NCBI GenBank assembly: GCA_015499985.1
Contig: JAAAUF010000421.1
Location: 1,223 to 34,762 of the forward strand
Length of the DNA: 33,540 nucleotides
Source of the DNA: Haplosporangium gracile
Lineage: Eukaryota > Mortierellomycota > Mortierellomycetes > Mortierellales > Mortierellaceae
Direction of reading: 5' to 3'
Shown in pieces: positions 10,769 to 23,735 of this stretch. Position numbers and translations under genes: made by a program. Below the pieces are notes generated by a model, which did not search any database, was not told the DNA's origin, and saw only the letters and a list, made by a program, of their open reading frames with translations. Every line of letters starts with the position of its first letter. The stretch's first letter is position 1.

Positions 10769-13700
10769 ATGAGCATCAACGGCGACTATTTACAACCGAA
10801 CCATCATGCCTCAGTGCCTGCACAACCACCGCCACACTCTCCACAGGAGCAGCAGCAGCAACAACAACAACAAAACACACCACAACAAAGTCAAAGTCTG
10901 CAGCCGCAACAGGCCTTATCACCTTCTCTCATACCCGCCGATGATTCCAACTACACACAATCAGCACAGTCGTCCCTTCAACCACCGTCTCTCCATCTTC
11001 CACAATCATTTCCACAAGGAGAGGACTTACATGCTACTTCCTCCTCAAGCCCAACCAGGAATGTCACCCTGTCGTCAAGGATAGGGTCGACCGGCTCGCA
11101 ATTGATATCGCCCATCAATGAAGTCAGGAAACGGACGGGACGGAGGGTCGTTCATCGTCCTCGACCGCTGGATCTGGATCGCACCAGGCTACATCGGCAT
11201 AGCGGCCAGAACCTTCACACTGGAGGAGCAGCAATATCAGGAACTGGATCGGACTCTAGGCCACCGTCGTCTGTACCTGTATCGGGATCAGCATACGGCC
11301 TAGGAATAGGGCAAGCAGGATCGCCACTACCGGATGCGAAAAAGCACAAATTCCCGCTGTTACATATCAAAACCGATTTTCATCGCCCAACACACTTTCG
11401 GAGAACCACAACAGGTCCAGGAGTTCCTCCTCAACTCATGGGCGCACCTTATTCTGCAACGCCTATGACCGCCAACATCCACCACTACACCAACAACATC
11501 AACACTGCGACGATTGCAAAGGAGGAAGTACAGAAAAAGCCACCAAGTCAATGGCAAGTCGGACTGGAGCGCATGCTGAAGAAGATTCAACGACGGAACC
11601 GAGCACCCTCCAACCTGACGTGGTATGCGGCTCATTCAACAGAGTCGTACCTCTCAGGAGCCACGCTGGAATCGCGACCAGGGGCGCTCAAACATGCAGT
11701 GGACGCGGAAACGGAGAATCTGTACTTTGGCCACGACAAGCCTCCCAAATGGGTGGTCGATTCTTTGCAAGGAGAGGAGCTTTTCTTTAGTGATGACACG
11801 GTTGACCTAGTATTAGGACTTCGGGACTACCTGATCAAAGCGACTGACAGCGGGTGGGACATTGGCGAACTTAAGGAAGAGATCTTTCCTATGTAAGTCA
11901 GCTAATTAATGTGGACTACAGGATTTTTAACGCACGTACTTGATGACACCATCTTTTCGCCTATTAATATGTACTACTAAATCCTGTTAATAGCGAGCCC
12001 AAGCCGTCTTTTCTCGGTCGTAGCAGGAATAGGTCCGCATCTCCTCACGGAAGTCCAAGGAAGAGTTCACCTAATGGCAGTCCTCCGAAATCCTCATCCC
12101 CTTACTACTCGGCTCCAGTGTCACCAGGAGCGGTGTCACTGGAATCGGGACATTCGAACGACGCCGACAACTTCTTTCAACAAGCAGTGGATCGCTATGT
12201 TGAAGAGGTGGAGGGATCGTATCGACTTTTGGACTACTTCATCGCCGTTCTATCCGACATCATCTCCCACGACTGTCGGTACATGGTGCAACACCCTCGA
12301 CCCTCACGTCCAGAATGGGTGCTGCACTCGTTTGTTCTTGATATCCTCTTCCTCCTCGCCAAATCGCTCGCAACGGACCACAAGGCGGTCTACGACATTG
12401 GAATGATTGCGCTCTCGGCTTTCCCCATTTTCAAAAACCATGGCCTTGTGCGGCTACTGGACTTGATGGCTGACGTAATCTTGCCATCGTTCGCGCTCTC
12501 CAGGACTCAGTATTATGCGTCGTTGTCAAAGTCGCCACCATTGACACCACTGGATTCAGCATCCCCCATATCGCCATCCGAAATCCGCGTGCAACTGGAC
12601 AACAATCAAACATTCGCCATTCAAGTTCATTCACCAACGGAAGAACAAGGTCTACTTTCGGTGCCTCGACAGCGCAAGCAATCAATCAACTCACCAAGGA
12701 TGCCCAGCTCCAGATCGAGTTCGACATCCATACCTATGACTGGTCATGCATCACAGGCGCAGGATATCTTGGATACGCACGCGAGCTCACTCATCCAGCT
12801 GACACTGTTGGCTGTCCTACAGCAGATTTCCTTTTCCAAATCTCCATTGCCGGTGGCCAAGCAGGTGGAAAAGTCTATACAAGGACTTCTCAGGATTAAG
12901 ACAGATCTGTCGGTGGATCTACTGGAGGTCATTTCTATTGTCGAGAACGAGAAGGTGATGAGGCGGGCGGTGGAAGTTCTTTGGTGGGTTGGCAAGCCTT
13001 CGTTGGGACACTTGACGCTGGCCGAAAAGTTTTTCCCACTTGACTACGACTCTATCGTGGCTATGCGACAGACCCAGCAGGAATGGAACGCGCCCAGTGC
13101 AACAAACGGACTCCGACCCAACACTGTCAAGTCAGACGCATTGTTCTCATTCCGCCGTGGGTCTTTGGATGAGTCCGCCATTCCAATGACTGATATTGCG
13201 AATCGGAACAACTCTGTTGGGAGCTTCAGAATTCGCCACAGACTGCCGCACCGGCATGGGCTGCCTTGGAAATCCAGGCATGGGTCGAAACATAGTTCCA
13301 AGGCGAGCACAAATCAGGAGTCAGCAACCGTCGCATCTGTCGAGACCGACTATCTGGCAGAGCACGAGCTGTATCCTTTCATGTTCTCGACAGGTGAGGA
13401 AGCAGAGGCTGATCAGGGGCAGTTGTCGAGTCATAGCTGCGAGCGATGTGAGATGACTATGCATGGCTTCGGGCTCTTCTGCTATCATTGTCGAGGATCC
13501 ATTCACCTGGAGTGCTTTTACTCCGTCAAGCGCTTCGCTGGCATCGACTGCACACAGCCGGGTTGCTCCTTGGATTCGATCCAGAGGCGGCCACGGAACC
13601 AGCTTGTTTATCCTGACGAAGGTGGACTTTTCGAGAGCAACACAAACAGGATCTATAGAATTCGAGCCGGTCATCCCCTGCAGCTGGTCAACATGTTCTC

Positions 13701-16700
13701 AACCTGTCTTTGCTCGGCCTGTAAACTCCCACTCTGGGGTCACCACCATCAGGCCTACCGATGTCAGGAATGTTTGCAATTGATGCATTTGGACTGCAAG
13801 GGCGTCGCCCCGGAATGTGGTGGAAACGCGCAATCGGTGGCTCACCGGCACTTCTTTTCATCACAGATCACCTACGAGGATATGCGCCATAGCTTTCTGG
13901 ATTTTTACGAGGACATTGTATCGACATGGCGCGCAGCTCAGACCAGTTCCTCGACCCCCGGCTTGTCACGACATTCCCTAACTGGTCCATCGTCACCCGC
14001 AGTATCCAAGGACAAGTTCTCGTACGAGGAAGCTAGCTGTATCTCCAGTGTGCTCACCATACAATTGGAGCTGCTCAAGTCTGGAATGACGCGTGGCGAG
14101 ATTCAGGTGCTCGACTGGCTCCATAACGGACAGATAACAGATCAGAGTCTAATGGTGACAAGTGGGTTCGAGTTGGTAGTGATCCAGACTTACTTTACAG
14201 AGCTCACCAAACAGTTGCAAGATTCAGGACCCTCACCGGGGACGTCATTATTTCTTTCGGATTTCTTTGAGGACTCTAAACCTGATCAGTTCTTGTTGTT
14301 CTCGGAGCTGTACTGGGGGCATTTTGCTGCTGTTGCAAAGACGATGATCAACGACTCTGACGCGGCAGAACTGAGCTTCCGACACCCCTTCTTTTCACAT
14401 TCGAACGAGTGGGGGAGCGCACAAGAGGACGATATTTTTGAGCACGAGCTGGACGCGGCACAAGAGCAACTTCTTGCGGGACACTCGGTTCGATCGGCCA
14501 ACATCACCTTGTCGGGTCTGTTCAAGTTCTGTATGAGACGGCTTGGATTCAGAAGTTCCTGGACAATGCAGATGATCTTGCAGGAGTGGGTCAAGATGGG
14601 CCTTCTGGAGCGACTTGACGGCGAGCTGTTTTTGTTTGAGGTGTCGACCATGGATCCGATCTCCCCTCCGCCGGCCATGCCTGTTTTCCCCACCATCAGT
14701 CAGGAACCTACACCATCGGTGCCTCCTCTCACGCAGACGCTGCCTACGTTCCAGACTTCCTCCTACGATAACGCGGACGGCAAGAGTAATGTTGTGACCT
14801 ATCGCTCAGTGCACTGTCTCTTCCCGATTGTCACCGCGATTGACCCAACTCCGGATGTGGAGCACTTGATTCACTCGATTTGGCGCTGTCTATCGAGTGT
14901 CGACCTGTCTGTCAACGAATGTGGCTTCTTACTGCTCACCCGTCAGTGCTGGCCAGATCCGTTCATGTCTGATTACACTACAGAGCGTTTAGTCGGCAGC
15001 GTGTTCCACTGGTTGCTGTTGGAGGACGATCACCTGGTGTTGATCCACAAGAACTATGCCTCCAAGGGTAAAAAGATTCCAGGAGTCAGGGTTGGATTGG
15101 AAGAGCAATTAGCCGTCAAGCGAGCTGTGACAGGGCTCGATATTACAGGCACCGGGATCTCTGATTACGCTGCTGCTGTTGGCGCTGAGACTGGAACAAG
15201 TTCTGCTACCATGGCCGCAACAGTAGTAGCAGGAGGCACGGGAACAGGAACAGGGATTGGCGGAGGATCGCAAGCCAATGTCAGGAATAACTCTGTCACC
15301 TCTAACCTGTTTGGCTCTGTGGGTTCGTATGTGATGACCAGGAAGTTGATCGTCAAGAAGTTTGCGCTCCCTTGGTTGAAGAAGGTCATGGAGCTGGACG
15401 TTGATCGATACAAGGACGTCTGTCATAGACAAATCAGGATCCTAGAGCGTGAAATGGCACCAGAGGCTGAGCGTGCTTCCTTTGTAAATGAGGACAAAGA
15501 GGTATTCACTAATCCACTGTGCTTATTTTTGCATGTATTGTTGCACTTTACGTGACCATTGACATTAACTCGCATTGCCATTTGTTACATCCCATAAACA
15601 AACTTTAGGAGTTTCAACACGCTCAAAAGGAAAGATATTTAGAATCAATCACTAAGCTTCGCCATGCAGGGTTCCTGTTCAACTGTTTTTCGGATATTCT
15701 CTGTCGATGGCTCGAAGAAGTCGAGGAGATGCTGGAAGGAATGGATCTGGCCAGCAGGTCGTTCAAGACTCTGAATCGATTGTTTTTGAAGGCGAACAAC
15801 AAGACCGGCAGCGGACTCGGACTCGGAACTATGAACCCTTTCGGTAGTGAACACTCTTCGATAGGTTCCTGGAGTCGAGGAGGAGTTACAGGAGGAGGCA
15901 AGTCGGGCGATGGCGAGTGGCGACACCGACTCAAGACAAGGCTTCACCATGGATCCAATAAGGGGAGCATACACAGCCAATCCCCGACCGGCTCAGATCG
16001 CATTCTGGACTCTGCTTTGATTTCGAATCAGGATACACCCAATCCAGAGGAAGATATTGGAGAAACTCCTTTGGGTACTCTTCGGATCATACTGGAGTCT
16101 CCACATCACCAGGGCGTTGAGGGAGCGTTGAGATGGCTGACACTCATGGTTCAAAGTGGAGTTACGGTTCCGACGCGGGCCTTTATGGAATGCAGCAAGA
16201 GTTTGGTGGGTATGTCGCATACACCTGCGATCGCTTCTGTCGACAACCAACCCTCAGTACCTGCAATAGCCCTAACAGTGCCAGCACCAGCAGCGGCAGA
16301 AACGACGGAGAGTGGCAATAATCCTCAGCGACCTTCGCCTTCGCTCTCAGCTCCAGCGGTCAGTACAGCGTCAGGTTCGACTGCAGGATCATCCTCCCAG
16401 CAACTATCACTTCGCACCAACCGCGCAAGAGTCTTGTTCCAATCTCAAGTCTTCCTGACGGCGTGCTGGGAGTCGTTGACCCCCACTGCCACGTCCCAGA
16501 ATTTGTCTGAAAGTGATGCGGGGCAGATTTTGGAGTCGGTTTTGACCGCGAACCAGGAGACGATAACGCGGGTGATGTCTGAGCGACTTCATGATGCAGA
16601 CCTTAAGGAGCTGGAGTGGTAAGTGTTGCCAATGCGTCGTTACGGATTTTACAATGACCTTGAGTTTGCGAGAAAAGCCGATTCTCACCTTGTGCTGTAC

Positions 16701-19700
16701 TCTGTTTATTTTCCTATAGTGTACGACAGTTGCTTCGGTACGCATTGGTGATATTTATGTATGTGACAGGATGTCCTTTGCAGATCATCATTGGATTGCA
16801 GCTGGTGCTCGCACAGCCAAACCCGAAGTCCACCAACAGGTATGATATGATCAACTCAATCAGATATACCCTTTATGAAGTCGCTTCTGGATGTATATGT
16901 ACTCATGCGGAGTTACATTTTTTTGACTATATAGCCCTTACACCGTTCAAAGCGACAAGACATTTTGGCCGCTCCACAAGCAACTTCACAGGAGGCAGCA
17001 TTATGGCCCTTCGCAGCAGGTGACCCTCGACAAGGAGTCGGTCACCGTCAGCATGTTCTTGAAGTCACTGCGTTCGAGGTCGTTGTCTATTCAGGGCGAG
17101 GTCATCAAAAGCTTGTCGGTGATGTTGGAGGAAGCTGGACGCGTGTCAAACATGGACGACTTTGCTGGTAGTATTCATAAGGAGATGTTACCCTGGTTAG
17201 TTGTCATCTTCAACCTTTGAGTGCTTTAAAACTCGCCACATTTTGTGCAATCCTCTGAATGGTGACTAATTTATTTCTTATATGTATCTGTGTAGTCTCT
17301 GGGAGCTGCTGTCGCCGTTGAACGATCACATGGCGGATACGACACTGCCACTGCTCATACTATTTGCCTCCATTCAGCCAGGATATTTGCACAAAACGGT
17401 GGCACAGAGCTTTAGTGACCCCGACTGGGAAGTTCGATTTGGCGCTTTGGACCCGGTGTTTGGCCTGTTCTCAAAACTGGACGATGCCTTGGTTCTGAAG
17501 CTGTTCTTCCAACAACCATTGATTAACACGGTCCGTGGCAACGCAAAGGGCAAGGGCGTCGATCGAGGACACCACCATCACTTCCCCCCTTACCTTCACC
17601 TCCATCATCAAAAGCGAACAGGAACAGGAGCCTTGTCGCAAGAACCCGAGTACAGCAACAGTGAGCGGGACGGGACTGGCTTGAACGGTGGCGGGACATT
17701 CAGCAAGACTCACTATGGATCCACTTTCACAGAAGGTACCTTTGGCGACCGAGGTCAGCAGTATTCGGTACTGGGAGAGTTTCAACCAGACCATCTCCAG
17801 ATTCTTGGCCCAATTTTCAGTCATTTTGTTTCGTCGATGTGGGACAAGGAGGAAGCCGTCCGTGCCAAGGCCAAGGCGTTGTTGAAGTCTTTGCAGCCAG
17901 TGCATGTCGGTCACGCGCTCAAGGCCTGGGAGCTGCACTTTGTTACTAGCCCGCCGGATGTTCAGCAAAATCTTTTGAAGTTGATGTCGCGCCTCAATAA
18001 CTATTTCCCAGACTGGAAGATTATGGATTATAGTCTGATATTTCGACTGCTGACGAGTGGCGAGCTGGGCCAGTCCAATGTCCAGGACTCAGGTGCCTCT
18101 GTCATGAGCCATGGGAACGATGGCGGTGGTAGTATTCGATCGAGTATTCATGGCAGTGGAGGAGGTGATGAACGAGCCGGGAGCTCGAAGTCCTACAACA
18201 CTCTGGACAATGAGCGACCAAAACATGAAACCTTGGCGCCGGAATCAGACGCAAAGGGCCACAAGTCAAGACGAGCGTCGTTCGCATCTTTATCAATTTT
18301 GGAGAAGTCTAATGGGTCACACCACTATTCTCCGACCTCGCACCTGCACAAGGGACGACGATCGTCATTTGCGACAATGCCTGTTCTCGACGGACCACTG
18401 TTACCAAGAGCCACCCTTGCTGCTGAACAGTCGCGGAGTCAACGGAGGGCGTCCATTGTGTCGACAACCCTATCGTCGGCGGCTTCTCTCTCGGTGGCGT
18501 CGATTCCTGTTCTGGCAGATATGGAAGCTCGCGAGAAGCAGTTGGAGCTGGAGGACGACATACACTGCAGTTTGTTGAACCTGGCGCTGCAAATGGTGGC
18601 GAATGGAATCGAGCCGCGTTTGGACGAAGTCATTCAGCTCAAATACTTGGTCGTGTTTTACCTCGACTTTGAAGGGTGTGAGCTTGTGGGGATTGGTCAG
18701 GGTAAGTTCCAGGTTCGCTATGGAGAGTACATTCCCAGACGCCGAGCTAGCCCGATTCACCGCGGAGTAAACGAGAATTCTGCGAGCTCGGGAAGCCTAA
18801 ACGATGTGCTCAATGACCCGGGTCATGAGAACTTTGTGTTAGCCATCTGTATGAACTTGCAGCTTATTCTGGATCGGTATGTCGAAATCAAGCCCGATTA
18901 TGAGGAGGATCCACCAACCCTCTACGACCAGCACAAGCCACGCCCCGCGAGCCCAGGACCTGGTGGTAGCGCTGGTAATGATTATGATGGAGCCGGCACA
19001 CCAGTGGATTTCAGCTCGCAGCGGCCAGTGAACGACAGGACATTTTCGTCAACCACAGGCACGACCACCACAGATCATGGCAAGGAGTCGTCCAGCCGAA
19101 ACGGCACGATGACAACGCCTCAGCAGGATGTCGACGGAAATGATGCCGAGCACCACCATCGACACAATGGCTTGTTTTGTTGGCCGCGTCACAAGCACCA
19201 TGATGGTGACTATCATCACAACTACAAACATACAGGAGATACGCGCATGGCCCAGAGTACGGCGTCTCAAAAGAACCTGTACCAGGCTAACCTCAATGCT
19301 CCAGTCTACCAACAACATCACCATCATCACTACCGCAGGAAATCGCATCGCCGGCATGACGAGAACACCCCAGTTGTCGGTACGTATTTCGTGGACGTGA
19401 TTCTGCGATTCTTTGGGTCCGAGACCGATTTGGCAACCCTTCCCGCTGGGCGGCTCAAGAATTGGCTGGAACTGCTGCTAATTGTGGTATACAAGTACGT
19501 CAAGGAGGTGGACCCGCTCTCAGATCTCGTGGTTGTGCTGATGAAGCGCATTGTCGAGATGCTGATGGTTAAGAAGAGTGGACCCAATGTCGCGACTGTC
19601 GTCCCTGCGTCCTCTCTCAATGGGGCTGGTATAGGAGGAGTGAATGGATCCACAGTTGGTTCTGCGGTGGGTCCTGGTTCTGGCGCTGGTACTACAGGTA

Positions 19701-21984
19701 CCCCACCTGGAGGAGTCGCAGTCCCTGCCCCAACGCCAGCTGTTGGCGAAGAGTCCATGTCTGAGGAGAACATCCTGCTGGCGATTTCGATCTGCTCGAC
19801 GCTGTTGACGCGATCTTCCACCATGACGACGGCGTTGCTTTCGAGAGAGATTATGGCCATGGGCAAATTGATGACCAAGAGAAGGGACGATCCTGATGAT
19901 CCTGTTCTGAATCGCGCCAGGATCTTTCTGCACGATGCCTTTGTTCACTTTATGGGCAATGGGCTCTTTGTTCTTGTTTTCAAGGTACAACTGATTTAAT
20001 GTGTGCAGACTTTGAAGTATTGACGGCTGATTTCGATGACCATCTATTAACTGGCTTTGCTCATGTAGACCCAACCGGCAACGAATATCAGCTCTCAGGG
20101 ATGGGAGGAGGAGGTGAACAAAGTCGATCAGGAATTGGACCTCTTCTACGTTCTGGGCACAGTGCTAGGCGAGGACGAGATGGTACAGGCAGATCCGACA
20201 GACAATTCGGGCCCACTAGGAGCCCACCGTCTTGTTCATATCCGCGACCAACCCATCCGCGATATTCTGGATCGTGTCACCATCTTTAGGGATTTGGAAC
20301 CCGTTCAGGTCTCAACAATCCTCACCAACCTTGCGCTTTACGTGGAACGCGTCCATTCGAAATGTCACGACCCTCGCCTTCTCCCGGATATGGCGCATTT
20401 CTTGATCAAGGTCACCAAGTATACAGCAGAGTGGGACCAACAACAGCATCAAAAGAACAAGGAACAGGCGGTGCATTTGAGACAGGCTCAGGGACAGCTA
20501 TTGCTTCAGCATCATCATATAAAGCAGAGTATCAAGCAACGAGGATCTCAGCAGTTGCTCTCTGGAAACACGTCGACGATGGTCTCTAACGGATCTTCGA
20601 TATACATGCAGCAACCGTCACAGCAGCAAATGCAGGGAGTTATGTCGGTAACATCTGGGGGGTCTACTTTGGTCATGCCTGGCGATCGTGGCACGGCAGG
20701 CATTGTCTCTCCTCCACTTCCCGAGGGACATCCTGTCGCACCTGGACGACCTATGGAGGCCCAGCGGACCAACACATCGACGACAGTGACACTGACACCA
20801 ACAACCACGAATATGTCAGCTCTGTCTGGTCAAGAATACCAGGAATTCAATCAACATGCCGCACAACAGTCGAATGTGCCTTCAACTGGGACTGCCACAT
20901 CAACACTTCCAGCAGCCGTTAGACAATCGAGTTGGCGACAAAAATCCGCAACGTTCAAGTCATCTGAACGGGAAAGTAATCCCTATGTGAAGTACCGACC
21001 CCGACAGAGCACCTTCAACCAAACGGTCGGCCGACATCGTCACGCAACGACGCTCAACAGCCATTTGCCACCTGCCCAGAAGCGAGCACCGTCACATCAC
21101 TGGAACTACATCAACCCTATTCTCGGAATGTGTTCGATTCTGATGATCCAGAACCCCTTTGAGGGGCACCAACTCGTCACGGCTGTTAAGCATGTCCTCC
21201 GACAGGCCCTCTATCGTGATCGGATCTCGGCCCCGGCGTTGATTCGCGTCGTGACGGGGTACTGCTTCATTGCCGAGCAGGACTTTTCGCTCTCATTGGT
21301 GAACATCTTTGGCGAGTTTGTGGTCCAGGAACTCAAGATTTCGATCCAAAATCATTCTCACGTCAGGTATGACGAGGAGGTTGTTGTGCGCGAGGATGAG
21401 ATGGATGATATTTCGGACTTGGAAGACTCGGATCACCTTCGTCATCATCATCCTCATCATCCGCAACATCGTCGTAACCAGAGCGGTAACCGTCGGCGAC
21501 GGTCTAGTTGGGACGGCAAAGATGGTGATAAGGATGAGAAGAAGGGCATGGGAAGGGCTGGATTGGGCGGTGAAGGGGCGCTCCACTTGGGTCGTGGTCA
21601 CGTGCCCACAGGACTTGGAGTTGGAGGCGTTGGCGGTGGTGGTGGCGGGGGACATAATGCCTCTGGAAGAACTAAGATCCTTGCCCACAACTTTCATGTC
21701 CTTCACCATGTAAGTCGCAGAAGGAAGCTGTCAGAGAGAGAGCTGAGCGCGGTTATGTTTTGAACGTTCAAAATTCCTTAACTCTTGCTTTGTTTTTGTA
21801 TTTTTATAATTAGCTGCTGATATGGGATCTTGACCCGAGTTACAATTTGGAATGGACAAGGATCAAATGGGAGATTTTAGGGTCGATGCGATTCCCACCT
21901 GGCCACCCGATCTTGTTTCCTGGCGCCACCGATACTTTGCGCCAGGTGATGGCTTCTATTATTGGGGATTGGGTGGATCCTTGA
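10769..21984 (+). CDS. Giant C1-zinc-finger, helical-repeat protein, probable UNC80-like channel-complex scaffold
   Basis: Eight exons, 10769-11892, 11994-15501, 15609-16618, 16720-16839, 16935-17195, 17296-19984, 20069-21709 and 21814-21984, join in phase to 3507 residues. The N-terminus is disordered, with a Q8 run at residues 28-35. A conserved helical block near 420-500 includes LLDYFIAVLSDIISHDCRYM. Two zinc-binding clusters follow: C857-x2-C-x10-C-x2-C-x4-H-x2-C882, and a near-canonical C1 finger H935-x12-C-x2-C-x13-C-x2-C-x4-H-x2-C-x6-C983. HEAT-like sequence (VAQSFSDPDWEVRFGAL) lies near 2040-2080, with a Ser/His-rich region at 2280-2700. The last 150-200 residues look conserved (SMRFPPGHPILFPGATDTL). 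Size and layout resemble UNC80 (human about 3258 residues), the NALCN auxiliary subunit; fungal Cch1 is NALCN-related. The UNC80 call is from recollection, not alignment. Another large HEAT scaffold is possible. The gene model itself is firm. Confidence 0.55.
10850..10873 (+). repeat. CAG/CAA repeat encoding eight glutamines
   Basis: Three CAG and five CAA codons in frame near the start of the giant gene, within a Pro/Gln-rich disordered N-terminus. The mixed codons suggest a fairly stable tract. Confidence 0.9.
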
Positions 21985-22013
21985 GCGGCTGCTTGACGAC
22001 ATAAAAATCATAT

Positions 22014-22062
22014 AAAAAAAGCAAAAAAAAAAAAAAAAAAGAGAGGGAGAGGAAACAATAAA
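22014..22062 (+). terminator. A-rich tract and polyadenylation signal after the giant gene
   Basis: Starting 30 nt after the stop codon there is a nearly pure A tract (about 22014-22040). It is followed by a purine stretch and an AATAAA at 22057-22062. This is a plausible 3'-end signal; the A tract is genomic and could cause internal oligo-dT priming in cDNA libraries. Confidence 0.5.
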
Positions 22063-22321
22063 AACATAACGAACGTTGTCCAAAGGAAGTACATGCATAA
22101 ACTGCCGTGATTGTTGATTTGGTTTGACCCTTTTTGTGATCTAGACTGTGTCAATGTGCTTTGCGCCCCAGTCACCTCCTGCAAAAAAAAGAGACATCGT
22201 TGTGGATTTGATTTGTTTTTTCTTTTGTTTCCTGTCTTCGTTCCTTTTAACTTTCCACACAAACTTTCATCTCTCACGTATCTCACCGACCTCCTCCTCT
22301 GCACCTTGTCATACTCATGGC

Positions 22322-23735
22322 CCTACCACCAACAATGCCGTACCAGATGTGGCTCTGGTCAGAAATCTGTACCACCTATCAGAACACCTTACCCGCTACG
22401 AACCCTCTCGACTCTTTCTCGTCTGCCACGCCTGGAACAATGCCTTTACACCATTCTCTGAGATAACATTACTCTCGGGTGCCTGGGATGCTGTTGGGGG
22501 CGTATCACTGGAGGAGAAGGCTCCGACCGTAACTCGAGACCCACCAAGCTAGAGCCTCCTGGATGTAATCCATCGCCTACCACGGCCACCGTGACCCTCA
22601 CCAATTCCTCCTCAGCCCCCAATGTCGATACCTCCATTCCTTCACCCTTTGTGGGCCCATACCCTTCAATCCTACCGCGACTCCACAGTTCGACAAGACC
22701 TGCTCCGACTCCTGTTGAGACCTGCTCCGCCAGAACCGTACCACACTTCGACACCTGACGCTGATCCAGATGACAGTTGACACGCTCAAGAATCGTATTG
22801 GTGTGCCAAATGGAGTCCGATGGAGATATTTTCGTTTGGGAAGCATACGGGTCTGAGGACGCTGAATGCTGAATGGCGTTATGTTTATGGAGAGCATCGG
22901 AAGGCGTTGGGCTCTTTGTGGGAGAATGGAGGGGTTGACGATTTGTGGGGGGTCGATGGGGTTGCCGGAGGAAGTTTGGAATAGGCGGCAGTCGCGTGGT
23001 AAGGTCAACGCTGCTATCAGCTCTTCCGCTGACGACAACAACAACAGCTTGACTATTGCTGGACAGGCTATAACGGAGAAATGGATCACGTCAAAGCGGT
23101 TTCCAAGGATGATGGAGTTGAACATTTCGGCAATGTCTGAAAGGCACGCCGAGAATTACTTCCACTGCATCATGGCCCAGTGTCCCCGTCTCCACCGACT
23201 AGAACAGAATGCGCGCTCAACTGCGGCCTCGTTTGTGGATCTGATGTTGGAATACCTCACGAACCCCAGGCTTCGAGCGACCACTTGGCCCGACCTGGAG
23301 TGTATCGGGCGTGCTGAAATCTTTGGACAGGATCACATTCTTCAATTGATCGAGACTTGGCCAGTTGGGAAATTGCTCAACGCGAACGGCTGGCTTTTCA
23401 GAGCCACCGATGTGATGGTGAAGAGACTGCTGGACCTGCACTCGAACAGCCTGCGAGAGGTTGATATGTCGCTATGGAAGGAGGCCTCATCGCGGGAATG
23501 GATGCACCGCTTCTTGGAGTTGTGTCCGATGTTGGAGAAGGTCGAGTGTCAAACGATCAGTCTCCAGCCGCTTATTTTGGAGAATCGACCTCCCTGGGTC
23601 TGTGAGCGATTACAGGAGTGGGAGATTTGGATCGACATGGACCCCCGATCGATTGTGCCGCCGATGAACTTGGATAATGGATTGAAGCGACAGGAGGAGT
23701 GGTACCGGAAGGTGTTTGAGAGGTTGGGTCACTGA
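22322..23735 (+). pseudogene. Decayed F-box/leucine-rich-repeat gene
   Basis: Homology-like segments alternate between two reading frames. An F-box-like start (LSEHLTRYEPSRLFLVCHAW) ends at a TAG at 22550-22552. LRR-like sequence in another frame (about 22578-22850, with LLRQNRTTLRHLTLIQM) is broken by a TGA at 22716-22718. A short stretch back in the first frame (about 22853-22981, with LRTLNAEWRYVYGEHRKALG) ends at TAG 22982-22984. A long intact C-terminal part in the second frame (about 22985-23735) includes CPRLHRLEQN, LLDLHSNSLREVDMS and LELCPMLEKVEC. No introns of plausible length with good splice sites repair these breaks; the one GTAAGG...CAG pair would give a 22-nt intron. Intact relatives are SCF ubiquitin-ligase substrate adaptors, greatly expanded in Mortierella-type fungi. 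Sequencing error is less likely, given at least three frame changes plus an internal stop. Confidence 0.75.

Noticed and set aside
16735..16770. An extra intron in exon 4 of the giant gene (GTACGC to GACAG)
   Set aside because: Only about 32 nt, and the frame is open straight through, so the segment is read as coding.
19330..20074. Minus-strand open frames of about 180 codons in the giant gene
   Set aside because: Antisense to the confirmed exon 6, with composition reflecting Ser/Gly-rich coding on the other strand.
23003..23024. GTAAGG...CAG within the F-box relic as an intron
   Set aside because: Only 22 nt, too short for a spliceosomal intron, so it cannot explain the frame change.
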